Positions 38,012-48,504 are shown, counted from the stretch's first letter. The stretch is DNA of 58,263 bases from Streptococcus gallolyticus (GCF_003337175.1 NZ_NETH01000008.1:1-58263); one strand, 5' to 3'. The notes: generated by a model from the sequence alone, not told the origin. Made by a program: numbers and translations.

Positions 38012-38713
38012 TTAGACTTTTTGTCCGTAATAGGCATTTTTGCCATGTTTACGGAGATAATGTTTATCTTTGAGTGCTTGTGGCACTTCTTTGACATCTG
38101 GATTGATGGCTTCTGTGTAACGTGCCATACGAGCTGCCTCTTCAAGAACGACAGCGTTATAAACAGCTGCTTGTTCGTCTTTTCCCCAAGCAAATGGGCC
38201 ATGATTACGGACAGTGACCCCTGCAACAGCCATTGGGTCAAGGGAGCGTTTTTGGAATTCTTCAATAATCACTTTCCCAGTTTCTTTTTCATAAGCACCA
38301 TTGATTTCTTCTGGAGTAAGGGCGCGCGCACACGGAATAGCGCCATAAAAGGTATCTGCATGGGTGGTGCCATAACATGGAATATCTCGCCCTGCCTGCG
38401 CCCAAGCGACTCCTTCCGTTGAGTGGGTATGAACAATCCCACCAACTTCTGCAAATGCTTTGTACAGCTCCACATGCGTTGGTAAATCAGATGACGGGTT
38501 CAAATCGCCCTCAACCACATTGCCCTCTAAGTCTGACACCACCATATTTTCTGGAGATAATTCTTCGTAGGGCACTCCTGAAGGTTTGATAACAATCAAT
38601 CCTTTTTCACGGTCTATAGCTGACACATTTCCCCATGTAAATTTGACCAAACCATGCACTGGTAAATCCATATTAGCTTTATAAACACGTTGACGTAATT
38701 CAGGAACTAACAT
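38012..38713 (-). CDS. ulaF: L-ribulose-5-phosphate 4-epimerase
   Basis: Protein of 233 residues of the class II aldolase/AraD family: GLVKFTWGNVSAIDREKGLIVIKPSGVPYEEL, SSDLPTHVELY, zinc motif IVHTHSTEGVAWAQ and the later RNHGPFAWG. It turns L-ribulose 5-phosphate into D-xylulose 5-phosphate, the substrate of transketolase. Its start overlaps the last base of ulaE. Confidence 0.95.
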   Translation of the reverse strand: MLVPELRQRVYKANMDLPVHGLVKFTWGNVSAIDREKGLIVIKPSGVPYEELSPENMVVSDLEGNVVEGDLNPSSDLPTHVELYKAFAEVGGIVHTHSTEGVAWAQAGRDIPCYGTTHADTFYGAIPCARALTPEEINGAYEKETGKVIIEEFQKRSLDPMAVAGVTVRNHGPFAWGKDEQAAVYNAVVLEEAARMARYTEAINPDVKEVPQALKDKHYLRKHGKNAYYGQKV

Positions 38714-39576
38714 TAACGTAACCCCGCTTTCTCAATTTTTGGTAATAAAAAGTCTTTTGCGACTTGGATAGCTTGTTTTGTTTCCTCAACTGTCGCACAA
38801 TTTTCCGACCACATTTCAATCAAAAATGGACCGTTATAGTTTGTTTTCTTGAGAATAGCAAACATAGCTTCCCAATCAACACAGCCATCTCCAAATGGGA
38901 CATCACGAAACTGCCCTTTGGAGTTTTCAGTGACAGCATAAGTATCTTTTAAATGCAAGGCAGCAATGGACTTATGACCATTGTAGAATTCGCTCCAAAG
39001 GTCATTATGCCAAGCTGATACATTACCAGTATCTGGATAAACAAAAAGATAAGGCGAATCAATTTCCTTTTCCACAGCTAAGTATTTTTCAATAGAATTA
39101 ATAAAAGGGTCATCCATAATTTCAATCGCCAGAATAACTTGAGCTTCTTCAGCCCAATCACAAGCTTTCCTGAGATTTTTAATAAACCGAGCGCGTGTTT
39201 CTGGGGATTTTTCTTCGTAATAAACATCATACCCCGCCAATTGAATAGTACGGACACCAAGGTCTTGCGCTAATTCAATACATTTTTTCATCATTTCAAG
39301 CGATGTTGCTTCGACTTTAGGGTCATTAGACCCAAGAGGATAACGGCGATGCCCCGAAAAGCAAATACTTGGAATCCGAATACCTGTTTCGTAAATAGCT
39401 TGAACAAGATCCAAACGCTCTTTTTTTGTCCAATCCAGACGTGCCAAACGGCTATCTGATTCATCTACCGACATTTCAACAAAATCAAAGCCGAGTTCTT
39501 TTGCAAACGTTAGACGTTCTCTCCATGTAAAATGCTTAGGGGTCGCCTTTTCATAAATACCAATTGGACGCGTCAT
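38713..39576 (-). CDS. ulaE: L-ribulose-5-phosphate 3-epimerase (L-xylulose 5-phosphate epimerase)
   Basis: Protein of 287 residues with the xylose isomerase-like TIM barrel: FAKELGFDFVEMSVDESD, IPSICFSGHRRYPLGS, LAIEIMDDPFINS, VYPDTGNVSAW and LIEMWSENC. It converts L-xylulose 5-phosphate to L-ribulose 5-phosphate in ascorbate breakdown. Coupled to ulaF and 3 bp after ulaD. Confidence 0.95.
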   Translation of the reverse strand: MTRPIGIYEKATPKHFTWRERLTFAKELGFDFVEMSVDESDSRLARLDWTKKERLDLVQAIYETGIRIPSICFSGHRRYPLGSNDPKVEATSLEMMKKCIELAQDLGVRTIQLAGYDVYYEEKSPETRARFIKNLRKACDWAEEAQVILAIEIMDDPFINSIEKYLAVEKEIDSPYLFVYPDTGNVSAWHNDLWSEFYNGHKSIAALHLKDTYAVTENSKGQFRDVPFGDGCVDWEAMFAILKKTNYNGPFLIEMWSENCATVEETKQAIQVAKDFLLPKIEKAGLR

Positions 39577-39579
39577 AAC

Positions 39580-40248
39580 CTACCCCCAAATACGTTTGAT
39601 TTCATTTTTAAACTCACGCGCTGCCGCAGCTGGGTCTTGTGCTTCTGTAATACCGCGCCCTGCAATAAAAGTGAAAACATCTATACCAGCAAAGAGTTTG
39701 AGTGTATCAACACTAAGACCGCCAGTCACAGATACACGAAAACCCATATCAATAAGCTTTTTAACTTTATTCAAATCCTTTTCACCCCAAGTTTCACCAG
39801 CAAGGAGCGCATCACGCGATTGGTGATAAATAACTTGTGAAATCCCCGCATCAAGCCATTGTTGTGCTTGCTCGTAAGTCCAATCGCCATAAAGTTCAAC
39901 TTGAATCTCACCACGTTCACCACGCACTTCTTCAATAACCTTACGCGCAGCTTTCATGGTTGGAATGGTAGCACAGCAAATACAAGTCATCCAGTCTGCT
40001 CCGCGTACAGCATTATTTTTTGCGACTGTTCCACCAGCGTCTGCACATTTAGTATCCGCCACAATCCATTTATCTGGAAAAAGATTACGAAGCACTTCGA
40101 CTAACTCACTACCGACTTGCAAAAGACATACTGTTCCAGCCTCAATAATGTCAACGTCATTGCCAACCGAAACGGCAGCTGCAATAGCTCCTTTCAAATC
40201 AGAATGGTCAAGAGCAACTTGTAAATTTGGTAATTGTTTTGTCATCAT
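39580..40248 (-). CDS. ulaD: 3-keto-L-gulonate-6-phosphate decarboxylase
   Basis: Protein of 222 residues of the OMP decarboxylase suprafamily: LQVALDHSDLKGAIAAA, IIEAGTVCLLQVGSELV, KWIVADTKCADAGG (catalytic Asp/Lys), GADWMTCICCATIP and SVTGGLSVDTLKLF. It decarboxylates 3-keto-L-gulonate 6-phosphate to L-xylulose 5-phosphate. Two adjacent ATG codons follow AAAGGAAAT; the second (40245) is better spaced. Confidence 0.95.
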   Translation of the reverse strand: MMTKQLPNLQVALDHSDLKGAIAAAVSVGNDVDIIEAGTVCLLQVGSELVEVLRNLFPDKWIVADTKCADAGGTVAKNNAVRGADWMTCICCATIPTMKAARKVIEEVRGERGEIQVELYGDWTYEQAQQWLDAGISQVIYHQSRDALLAGETWGEKDLNKVKKLIDMGFRVSVTGGLSVDTLKLFAGIDVFTFIAGRGITEAQDPAAAAREFKNEIKRIWG

Positions 40249-40286
40249 ATTTCCTTTCTTTTCATTGCTATTTTAAAAATGTGATA

Positions 40287-40772
40287 TTAACTCTCTAAAT
40301 CCAAGCCTTCCAAATACGGACTGTCCTTTGATTCATCAATCATAGCCAAAACTTCTTCTTTGGTCTGACAAGATTGTAGGCGTTCTACCGAATTTTCTAA
40401 CTCAAAAAGCGCAATAATCTGCGGAATAGCTACCGAAGTATGGATTTTTGAACTCGTAGCTGCCAAGGCAAGGAGTACAGAAACTTCTTTACCGTCTTGA
40501 AATTTAACAGGATGAGTCAAGGTGATTAACGAAAAGGCATCACGTTGTACACCAGCTTCTGGACGCGCATGAGGCATGGCCATACCTGGCATCAAAATAT
40601 AATACGGACCATACTGAGCCGTGGATGCGATAATAGCATCATAATATTCTGCCTTAACGGCACCACTTTCAACCAGAGGTTCAACAGCTAACTTAACCGC
40701 CTCTTTCCAATCTGACGCTGTCAGCGCTAGCCGAATCGAATCATTATCAATCAAAGCTTGTTTTAAATTCAT
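40287..40772 (-). CDS. ulaC: PTS ascorbate-specific IIA component
   Basis: Protein of 161 residues of the mannitol/fructose EIIA-2 family with active-site His in MPGMAMPHARPEAGV. It passes phosphate to UlaB. ATG 40772 follows GGAAGCAGG; the frame continues upstream without homology. A 228-bp spacer separates it from ulaB, an unusual gap in this operon. Confidence 0.93.
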   Translation of the reverse strand: MNLKQALIDNDSIRLALTASDWKEAVKLAVEPLVESGAVKAEYYDAIIASTAQYGPYYILMPGMAMPHARPEAGVQRDAFSLITLTHPVKFQDGKEVSVLLALAATSSKIHTSVAIPQIIALFELENSVERLQSCQTKEEVLAMIDESKDSPYLEGLDLES

Positions 40773-41000
40773 AACCTGCTTCCTTTCATACTTATCAAAA
40801 ATCGTGGGTGTTTTCGTTTGTCTGAAAACACCCATGTCAAGAACTTCTATTCATAGATGACATTCTATCTAGAGAGTTGCTCTCCGTTACTCGTCGTTAA
40901 AGTTTTCTAAAGACATCTAGTATTTCTGCAAAATTCTCCCTAGATTGGTGGAAATCATCGGTCACCTGAAAATGCCACCTTCATGAATACAGACTTCAAA
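40773..41000 (-). other. Spacer between ulaB and ulaC with small hairpins
   Basis: No gene is seen in these 228 bp, although the genes on both sides belong to one pathway. GAGAG/CTCTC and other small dyads occur. It may hold an RNA processing or attenuation site; I can assign nothing definite. Confidence 0.3.
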
Positions 41001-41282
41001 TTATTTTAAAGCTGCTTCCAATTTTGTTTTGATTTCTGTATCATCCATCAAATTATCAAGACCAATCAACTTACCATTAGTACGACCGTCTAGTTCATGA
41101 ATGAGGTGGTTTGAGGCAACTACAATGTCATAATTAGCTGCCAAGCCTTTAGCTTCCCCAACCGAGCAAGAAGCTGATTCGATATTACTAACACCAAGTT
41201 GACGAAGGGCATTTTCAACTTTCATTTTGATAACCATAGATGAGCCCATACCATTACCGCACGCTGTAAGAACTTTAACCAT
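41001..41282 (-). CDS. ulaB: PTS ascorbate-specific IIB component
   Basis: Protein of 93 residues; the phosphocysteine loop MVKVLTACGNGMGSSMVIKM (Cys8) starts the protein, as in SgaB. It receives phosphate from UlaC and passes it to ascorbate in transit through UlaA. Ribosome site GGAGGAAA. Confidence 0.95.
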   Translation of the reverse strand: MVKVLTACGNGMGSSMVIKMKVENALRQLGVSNIESASCSVGEAKGLAANYDIVVASNHLIHELDGRTNGKLIGLDNLMDDTEIKTKLEAALK

Positions 41283-41355
41283 TTTATTTTCCTCCGTTTG
41301 AATTCTTTTGTACTTTATAGAAAAGCATTATAAATAGCATTTACTTTTTAAACTG

Positions 41356-42816
41356 TTACTCTTCCGACTGAACTTGACCAGCATAGTAAGCTTCCTTGTC
41401 TTTTGCTCTTGCAAATTGAAGCTGAGGGATTGCAAGCAAGAAGAGACAGACAATAGCATAACCAATCACACCAGCATATTTGAAAAGATAGGCAAATGGA
41501 ACCCATGGCATTTCAAAGTCAATATTGCCATGATAACCACCATATGCACCAAGATTAAGAAGTGATACCGCAACGGCACCCAGTGCCACTTGAATAACTC
41601 CCGATAGGAAAGACAGGACAACCGCAGCTTTCCAACCACCACGTTTATCAGCGTAAACAGCGATAGCCGCATTATCAAAAAATACTGGTACAAATCCTGT
41701 GATAATCAGAATTGGATTTTTGAAGATAATCAATAAGAGAATAGTCACCAACTGTCCGATAAGACCTGTTGCAAAACCAAATAGAACAGCTGATGGTGAA
41801 CCAAAGCCAAATGATGCTGCTACATCGACCGCTGGGAAAGAACCAGGCAGAAGCTTACTTGAAATTCCTTGGAAAGCATTGGTCAATTCAGCAACGAACA
41901 TACGCACACCCTGCATCAAGATGAAAAGATAAACCGAGAAAGTAAACGATGTCTCAATCACATACATAAAGAACGATTGACCTGCAGGATTATAAACCGT
42001 ACCAGATGTGATAACGTCTGCATTTGACATGATATCTGGTCCCAAAATATAGAGAATAGCCCCAAAGAAGACCAACATCAAGGTCGCAGAAGCGACAACA
42101 GTATCATGGAAGATATTCAAGAAAGTTGGTAATTTGAGATTATCAAGATTTTCTTCTTTTTTCCCAATTTTCGGAGCAACCTTATCCACAAGCCAAATGG
42201 CAAACTGTTGTTGGTGTCCAATAGCAAATCCGCCACCTCCAGTTAAACGTTGTGTTGGCTCAACCGTCATATTGGAACTAACAGCCCAATAAAGTCCACA
42301 AACAATACCTACTGCCAACGTTCCCCAAAATTGATTGCGGAAGCTTGGAATCAATAGAATAATCATCAAAGTAACCGTAGCTGCTTGCTGAACCATAATA
42401 TGACCAGTGATAAACAAGGTACGGATCTTTGTAATCTTACGAAACGCCACCAAGAAGATATTTAGGAAAAAACCAATCAACAAAGCCGTTGTTGCTGTCC
42501 CAACGAATTTAGGGAAATTATCCATAATATAATTGTTAGCTGCCGTCAAACCAAAATAAGGATCAATAACAGCTGCACCAATATTAAAACGATAATTCAA
42601 GGCTGCAAGAATCGGACGAAAGGTGGTAACAAGCCCCGCAGAAGCTACATTTAAAATCATGTAACCTACTGTTGCCTTGACAAAACCAGCAAACACATCA
42701 TACCAAGGTTTCTTCAAAAGAATGTATCCAATTAAAACTAAGATACCTACAAAGAACGCTGGTTTCTGCAAAATATTTTGTGAAAACCAGTTAAGAATTG
42801 ATAATAGGAAATCCAT
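41356..42816 (-). CDS. ulaA: PTS ascorbate-specific IIC transporter
   Basis: Protein of 486 residues with around twelve membrane segments and full UlaA features: FVKATVGYMILNVASAGLVTTFRPIL, YIMDNFPKFVGTATTALLIGFFLNIFLV, GGGFAIGHQQQFAIWLVDK (substrate region), FPAVDVAASFGFGSPSAVLFGF and FDNAAIAVYADKRGGWKAA. It imports L-ascorbate as the 6-phosphate. ATG 42816 follows GAGAGGAG; an upstream in-frame extension to 42909 lies in the promoter. First gene of the operon. Confidence 0.96.
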   Translation of the reverse strand: MDFLLSILNWFSQNILQKPAFFVGILVLIGYILLKKPWYDVFAGFVKATVGYMILNVASAGLVTTFRPILAALNYRFNIGAAVIDPYFGLTAANNYIMDNFPKFVGTATTALLIGFFLNIFLVAFRKITKIRTLFITGHIMVQQAATVTLMIILLIPSFRNQFWGTLAVGIVCGLYWAVSSNMTVEPTQRLTGGGGFAIGHQQQFAIWLVDKVAPKIGKKEENLDNLKLPTFLNIFHDTVVASATLMLVFFGAILYILGPDIMSNADVITSGTVYNPAGQSFFMYVIETSFTFSVYLFILMQGVRMFVAELTNAFQGISSKLLPGSFPAVDVAASFGFGSPSAVLFGFATGLIGQLVTILLLIIFKNPILIITGFVPVFFDNAAIAVYADKRGGWKAAVVLSFLSGVIQVALGAVAVSLLNLGAYGGYHGNIDFEMPWVPFAYLFKYAGVIGYAIVCLFLLAIPQLQFARAKDKEAYYAGQVQSEE

Positions 42817-42861
42817 AAGATTACTCCTCTCTTTGATATAGTAGTTTTGTAATTTCTTTAT

Positions 42862-42895
42862 ATTTATTATAAGAAATGTAAGCGCAAACAAAAAG
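42862..42895 (-). promoter_or_regulatory. ula operon promoter with cre site
   Basis: ATGTAAGCGCAAACA (42876-42890) fits the CcpA consensus on the plus strand. On the minus strand it lies between a weak -35 and -10 TATAAT (about 42866-42871), so CcpA would repress ulaABCDEF when better sugars are present. Confidence 0.7.
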
Positions 42896-42899
42896 AGCA

Positions 42900-43222
42900 A
42901 AAAAAACACAAGGAAGTGTGCAAAAATGTACTGAAATTTTTGTCTATTTCCTTGAGCGATTCTTGTCTATTAATCTTTAAAGACTCTTCGAGCCTGTATT
43001 GGAAGCTTTATTAGAGAGACTAACTAACTTTTTTTCTTGCATGGGCAGTCCTCTTAGAGTGCATAGGACTGGTATGCTGGTCTTATGAGATGTAAAAACC
43101 ACCGAAACCGAAGTTCCGATGGTATTAGAAAATATAAATATGAAAAGAAAAGTTTAGGAGTAATGTTAGTATAGTGAGAACAACTTAAACTATCCTAAAT
43201 TTTCTTGATAAGCGTCTTTTTC
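42900..43222. other. Gene-free stretch between ulaA and purA
   Basis: No coding frame. A hairpin ACCACCGAAAC/GTTCCGATGGT (near 43098-43122) and another pairing of TTTAGGA (43157-43163) with the complementary TCCTAAA (43193-43199) next to T-rich minus-strand sequence, the latter a likely purA terminator. Confidence 0.5.
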
Positions 43223-44518
<1,296 letters not shown>

Positions 44519-44554
44519 CTATTTGATATGGATACTAACATTTGTACAGCGAGC

Positions 44555-44676
44555 AAATAAAAACGATACTAGCTAAGATGAAGCGTCACGCATCTATCTC
44601 CAAGCTATAAAATTGTATCTTCATCCTTTCTTGTACAACATGGCAGGAATCTCACCTGCGAGTTTGTCTTACAATT
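44555..44676 (-). promoter_or_regulatory. Riboswitch-like leader (aptamer plus terminator) of purA
   Basis: On the minus strand a -10 TATAAT (44678-44683) leads to a transcript starting near 44671. A 66-nt domain is closed by AATTGTA (44670-44676) and TACAATT (44611-44617) and holds a hairpin GCAGG/CCTGC (44645-44660). Downstream, AGCT..AGAT..GCGTGACGC..ATCT..AGCT (44568-44606) forms a stem followed by GTTTTTATTT, like a terminator. GGATGAAG at the 3' side of the first domain can pair instead with CTTCATCT in the terminator. This is the layout of a transcriptional attenuator. I recognise no known aptamer class. Confidence 0.45.
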
Positions 44677-44689
44677 TATTATATGAAAT

Positions 44690-45008
44690 TTCTGACTTTT
44701 TTTCAATATTTGATGACAAAATATTATTTTTCCCGAACGTTTTTTTGATTTTTTGATAAAAACAGCTTTAAACACACACTTTTTCGACCTTCCGTTAAAA
44801 GTTCATCCAGTAATCCTTTCCCACAAATGCAACAGTTACTTTATTTCCTGAAAAATGCCTGAAAATTCTGGCAAAACGTGTCAAAAATCTTGCTTTTTTA
44901 GCAACTTTTCCCTAGAATAGTTTTACATTTATGAAAAACGACTGACTATTTTTTATTTTGACAAGATATTTATCACTAAAGAACTGTTAGATTAATGAGG
45001 AGATTGCC
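44690..45008. other. Gene-free stretch upstream of purA and the gshF relic
   Basis: AT-rich with T-runs around 44697-44765. Nothing coding and no clear structure seen. It contains the diverging promoter region of purA and a possible rightward promoter for the former gshF gene, TTGACA (44958-44963 region), with AATGAGGAG as ribosome site before 45009. Confidence 0.4.
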
Positions 45009-45180
45009 ATGAAATTGAATGGATTATTACAAAAATCACCCGCAACTCTCCCTATCCTTCAAGCAACTTTTGGCTTAGAAAGAGAGAGCCTTCGCATTAG
45101 TAAAACAAATCACAAGGACAAGCATTGACACCAAAAATCCTAGCAAAACTCTTCCCAGAAATCTAAAAAAATTTCTGTCA
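45009..45180 (+). pseudogene. gshF: Relic of bifunctional glutathione synthetase gshF
   Basis: ATG 45009 has a good ribosome site and opens 39 codons that match the start of GshF/GshA-type proteins (LPILQATFGLERESLRISK holds the diagnostic GLERESLR), then hits a stop at 45126. A short stretch after it (TPKILAKLFPEI in another frame) looks like the continuation. The remaining roughly 2 kb of the gene are gone. This indicates loss of glutathione synthesis in this lineage, leaving only uptake. Confidence 0.8.
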
Positions 45181-45288
45181 CACCTGCAAACAAAAAATCT
45201 AGCTCAAAGGACAGTCATTACTTGTCATTAAACACCATTTTATTATAAAATAAAGGCAATATGAGATAGAAATGGACTGACTAATATT

Positions 45289-46116
45289 ATGCCACATTAT
45301 GGTAGACCTCCAAGAGGTGGAAACGGTATTTTCACCGCTATTATCGGAGTTATTCTTCTTATTGCTTTGCTTGAGAGCCTTTTAGAAATCATTTTACCTA
45401 TTGTTCTTATTGCAGGGGTTGGGTATGGTGTTTATTATTTGGCAACCAAGCAGATACGACTTGAAAAAGTCAATACCGAGCAACGTTTACAAGATTTAAA
45501 AGATAGTATTAGACTGGCTGACCGCCAAGTTAAACTTTTGGATAATTACCTTGATGAAAAAGATTACACGCAATATGTTGTCCTTGCGCGCCAGCTATTG
45601 CCCAAAATCCGCAACATCAAAACGGAACTCACTGACTTAAAATCCAAAATGGACCTCAAAATCTCTAAACGTATCCTTCAGAAAGCAGAGAGTGTCGAGG
45701 AAGATATCTTGTTGCAACTGGAAAAATTGGACGTTTCACCAACAACACCGCAAGCTTCAGGTGAAGAAAAAGAATTGCTTCAATACGCTCCCGAGTTGAC
45801 CAAGCTTTACAACAACATTCAAAAAGACCACTTAACCATTCTGGAAAAGATTGAAAATGCGGATAACAAGGAAGAATTAACCGCCCTTCACGAAGCAGAC
45901 ATGGAACGTTTTCGAGATATTTTAGAGGGTTATCTCAAAATCAAACAATCTCCAAAAGATTATTACAATGCCGAGGAACGTTTGGCACAGGCCAAAAGAG
46001 CTATGGAAAAATTTGACTTGGCATTAGACGAAACCTTGAGAAAACTGAACGAAAGTGATTTAAAAGACTTTGATATTAGCCTTCGTATGATGGCTGACGA
46101 TGACACAAACTTATAA
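45289..46116 (+). CDS. XpaC-like protein (5-bromo-4-chloroindolyl phosphate hydrolysis family)
   Basis: Protein of 275 residues: basic start, a double hydrophobic stretch at 12-50 (IFTAIIGVILLIALLESLLEIILPIVLIAGVGYGVYYL), then a long helical cytoplasmic part rich in charged coiled coil. This matches the XpaC family, which in Firmicutes is paired with TelA, as here (telA begins 29 bp later). The molecular function is unclear; the name comes from an early plate assay. Possibly cell-envelope stress. Confidence 0.85.
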   Translation: MPHYGRPPRGGNGIFTAIIGVILLIALLESLLEIILPIVLIAGVGYGVYYLATKQIRLEKVNTEQRLQDLKDSIRLADRQVKLLDNYLDEKDYTQYVVLARQLLPKIRNIKTELTDLKSKMDLKISKRILQKAESVEEDILLQLEKLDVSPTTPQASGEEKELLQYAPELTKLYNNIQKDHLTILEKIENADNKEELTALHEADMERFRDILEGYLKIKQSPKDYYNAEERLAQAKRAMEKFDLALDETLRKLNESDLKDFDISLRMMADDDTNL

Positions 46117-46145
46117 TGTTGCCTTGCACATAAAGGAGAATTCTA

Positions 46146-47423
46146 ATGGCTGATACTTTCAACTTTGATATTGATAAAATTGCTGAAAATGCGATTACAA
46201 AAACAGATAAAACAACTGAAATGATTGTTTCAAGCGACACCAGCTCAACAGGACAAGTCTCATTCTACGACAAATTGTCACCTGAACAACAATCAGCAAT
46301 TACAGCTAAAGCACCTGCTTTGGTTGATAATTTCGTTGCTGACCAAAATGCTCTTCTTGATTTTGGAACATCAGCTGTTGAGGAAGTCAACACGACTGTC
46401 AATCGCATTTTGTCAGAGCAAAAGAAACTTGAAATTCCTCAAGTAGATGAATTGCTCAAAAACACCAACCGCGAACTAAACGGCTTTATCACCAAATACA
46501 AAGATGCTAAACCTGCTGAGCTTGAAAAGAAACCAAATTTCTTGCAAAAACTTTTCATACAAGGTAAAGATACTTTGCAAGAATTCTATTTTGATTCGCA
46601 AACTATTGAACAAAAAATGGATGGCATGGCTGCCGCTGTTGTCAAACAAGAAGAAACCTTAGCACGTAACATTGTCTCTGCTGAAATGCTTATTGAGGAC
46701 AATAACAAATCTATCGAAAATCTTGTCGGTGTCATTGCTTTCATCGAAGCCGCTCAAACCGAAGGTGCCAACCGTGCTAGCCAATTGCAAAACGAAATTG
46801 CTACGCTTGATAGCGCAACGCCTGAATACCAAACAACATCAGACAAATTGGCACGCATGACCGAAGTTATCAATACCTTGGAACAACAACACACCGAATA
46901 CCTCAGTCGCCTTTATGTCGCTTGGACAACAACGCCACAAATGCGCAACATGGTAAAAGTGTCATCAGATATGCGTCAAAAACTTGGCATGTTACGTCGC
47001 AACACCATTCCGACAATGAAATTGTCAATTGCCCAACTCGGTATTTTACAACAATCGGTCAAATCAGGCGTAACTGCTGATGCTATTGTCAATGCTAATA
47101 ACGCTGCGCTTCAAATGCTTGCTGAAACAAGCAAAGAAGCCATTCCAATGATCGAACGCACAGCACAAAGCCCAACCGTTTCTATCCAATCCGTGACCGC
47201 ACTTGCTGAAAGCCTCGTCGAACAAAATAAGGGCATTATTGCTGCCATCGACAACGGTCGAAAACAGCGTGCTCAACTCGAAGCAGCCGTTGTCAAATCT
47301 GCTGAGACAATCAACGATTCTGTTAAAATTCGTGACCAAAAAATCGTTGAAGCTCTCCTCAACGAAGGCAAAGAAAGCCAAGAAAAGGTCGAAAAGAAAG
47401 ACGTCACACCAGAAAACGACTAA
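46146..47423 (+). CDS. TelA-family toxic anion resistance protein
   Basis: Protein of 425 residues, all-helical, cytoplasmic, with the family blocks LPNFLQKL-like KPNFLQKLFIQGKDTLQEFYFDSQTIEQKMDGM region, LYVAWTTTPQMRNMVKVSSDMRQKLGMLRRNTIPTMKLSIAQLG, and a Lys/Glu-rich tail. TelA proteins were linked to tellurite and to antimicrobial tolerance; mechanism unknown. Operon with the XpaC-like gene. Confidence 0.92.
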   Translation: MADTFNFDIDKIAENAITKTDKTTEMIVSSDTSSTGQVSFYDKLSPEQQSAITAKAPALVDNFVADQNALLDFGTSAVEEVNTTVNRILSEQKKLEIPQVDELLKNTNRELNGFITKYKDAKPAELEKKPNFLQKLFIQGKDTLQEFYFDSQTIEQKMDGMAAAVVKQEETLARNIVSAEMLIEDNNKSIENLVGVIAFIEAAQTEGANRASQLQNEIATLDSATPEYQTTSDKLARMTEVINTLEQQHTEYLSRLYVAWTTTPQMRNMVKVSSDMRQKLGMLRRNTIPTMKLSIAQLGILQQSVKSGVTADAIVNANNAALQMLAETSKEAIPMIERTAQSPTVSIQSVTALAESLVEQNKGIIAAIDNGRKQRAQLEAAVVKSAETINDSVKIRDQKIVEALLNEGKESQEKVEKKDVTPEND

Positions 47424-47487
47424 GAGAATCGCCTAGTGTAATGCGAGCAACTCGCTATCAACCAACTGCAACATCATAAAAATTACC

Positions 47488-47530
47488 AACTGCCTTGCTC
47501 CTCACTTTCAGGAATAGGGCAGTTTTACTT
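47488..47530 (+). terminator. Terminator after telA
   Basis: AACTGCC (47488-47494) pairs with GGGCAGTT (47517-47524), followed by TTACTTTT. Confidence 0.6.
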
Positions 47531-47625
47531 TTCCAGACAAACTACCAGACTTAAAACCCTGATTTTCTTACAGATGATGACGCTTTTACTAACCACAATA
47601 CTAGCCCATCAAATTGGCTTTGTGT

Positions 47626-47640
47626 TATAATGTTCTTATG
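47626..47640 (+). promoter_or_regulatory. Extended -10 promoter giving a leaderless hslO mRNA
   Basis: TGTTATAAT (TATAAT at 47626-47631 with TG upstream) ends six bases before ATG 47638. Transcription should begin at or next to the start codon; there is no ribosome site. Confidence 0.7.
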
Positions 47641-48504
47641 GATAAACTGATAAAATCAATTTCAAAATCTGGTTCTTTCCGTGCTTATGTGCTTGATAGC
47701 ACTGAGACGGTTAGAACTGCACAAGAAAAACACCAAACACTTTCTAGCTCTACTGTTGCTCTAGGTAGAACACTTATTGCCAATCAAATCCTAGCTGCCA
47801 ATCAGAAAGGAGACAGCAAAGTAACCATCAAAGTTATTGGTGATAGCTCACTTGGTCATATTATCTCTGTGGCTGATACTAAAGGACATGTCAAAGGCTA
47901 CATTCAAAATACTGGCGTTGATGTTAAGAAAACCGCTACTGGCGAAGTCATGGTTGGACCGTTCATGGGTGCTGGTCAATTCGTTGTCATCACAGACTAC
48001 GGTACAGGTAACCCTTACACTTCTTCAACACCACTTGTCTCAGGTGAAATCGGTGAAGATTTGGCTTTTTATTTGACTGAATCTGAACAAACACCTTCTG
48101 CTGTTGGGCTTAACGTTCTTCTTGACGACAATAACAAGGTCGAAGTCGCTGGTGGCTTTATGTTGCAAGTCCTTCCAGGTGCTGCTGAAGAAGAAATCAA
48201 CCGCTATGAAAAACGTATCCAAGAAATGCCTGCTATTTCAAAACTTTTGGAATCTGACGACCACGTTGAAGCTCTTTTAAAAGCAATCTATGGCGAGGAT
48301 GAGTATAAAGTCCTTGCTGAAGAAGAAATCGGCTTTAATTGTGATTGTTCACGTGAACGTTTTGAAGCTGCTCTTGTCACTCTTGGCAAAGAAGAACTCA
48401 AAGCCATGAAAGACGAGGACAACGGTGCCGAAATCACTTGCCAATTCTGTGGTAAAACTTACAACTTCACCGAAAATAACTTGGAGGGATTAATCAATGA
48501 CTAA
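47638..48504 (+). CDS. hslO: Redox-regulated chaperone Hsp33
   Basis: Protein of 288 residues. The N-terminal fold starts [20 protein letters not shown], and the C-terminal zinc redox switch has CDCSRERF and CQFCGKTY (CxC...CxxC). Oxidation releases zinc, and the protein then holds unfolding proteins during bleach and peroxide stress. Start chosen by family; a frame start at 47614 is inside the promoter. dusB overlaps its end by 8 bp. Confidence 0.96.
   Translation: MDKLIKSISKSGSFRAYVLDSTETVRTAQEKHQTLSSSTVALGRTLIANQILAANQKGDSKVTIKVIGDSSLGHIISVADTKGHVKGYIQNTGVDVKKTATGEVMVGPFMGAGQFVVITDYGTGNPYTSSTPLVSGEIGEDLAFYLTESEQTPSAVGLNVLLDDNNKVEVAGGFMLQVLPGAAEEEINRYEKRIQEMPAISKLLESDDHVEALLKAIYGEDEYKVLAEEEIGFNCDCSRERFEAALVTLGKEELKAMKDEDNGAEITCQFCGKTYNFTENNLEGLIND

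Noticed and set aside
44641-44676. Possible tRNA-like or T-box element in the purA leader
   Set aside because: There is no T-box consensus, no anticodon arm and no TTCGA T-loop; it is kept only as an unassigned attenuator.
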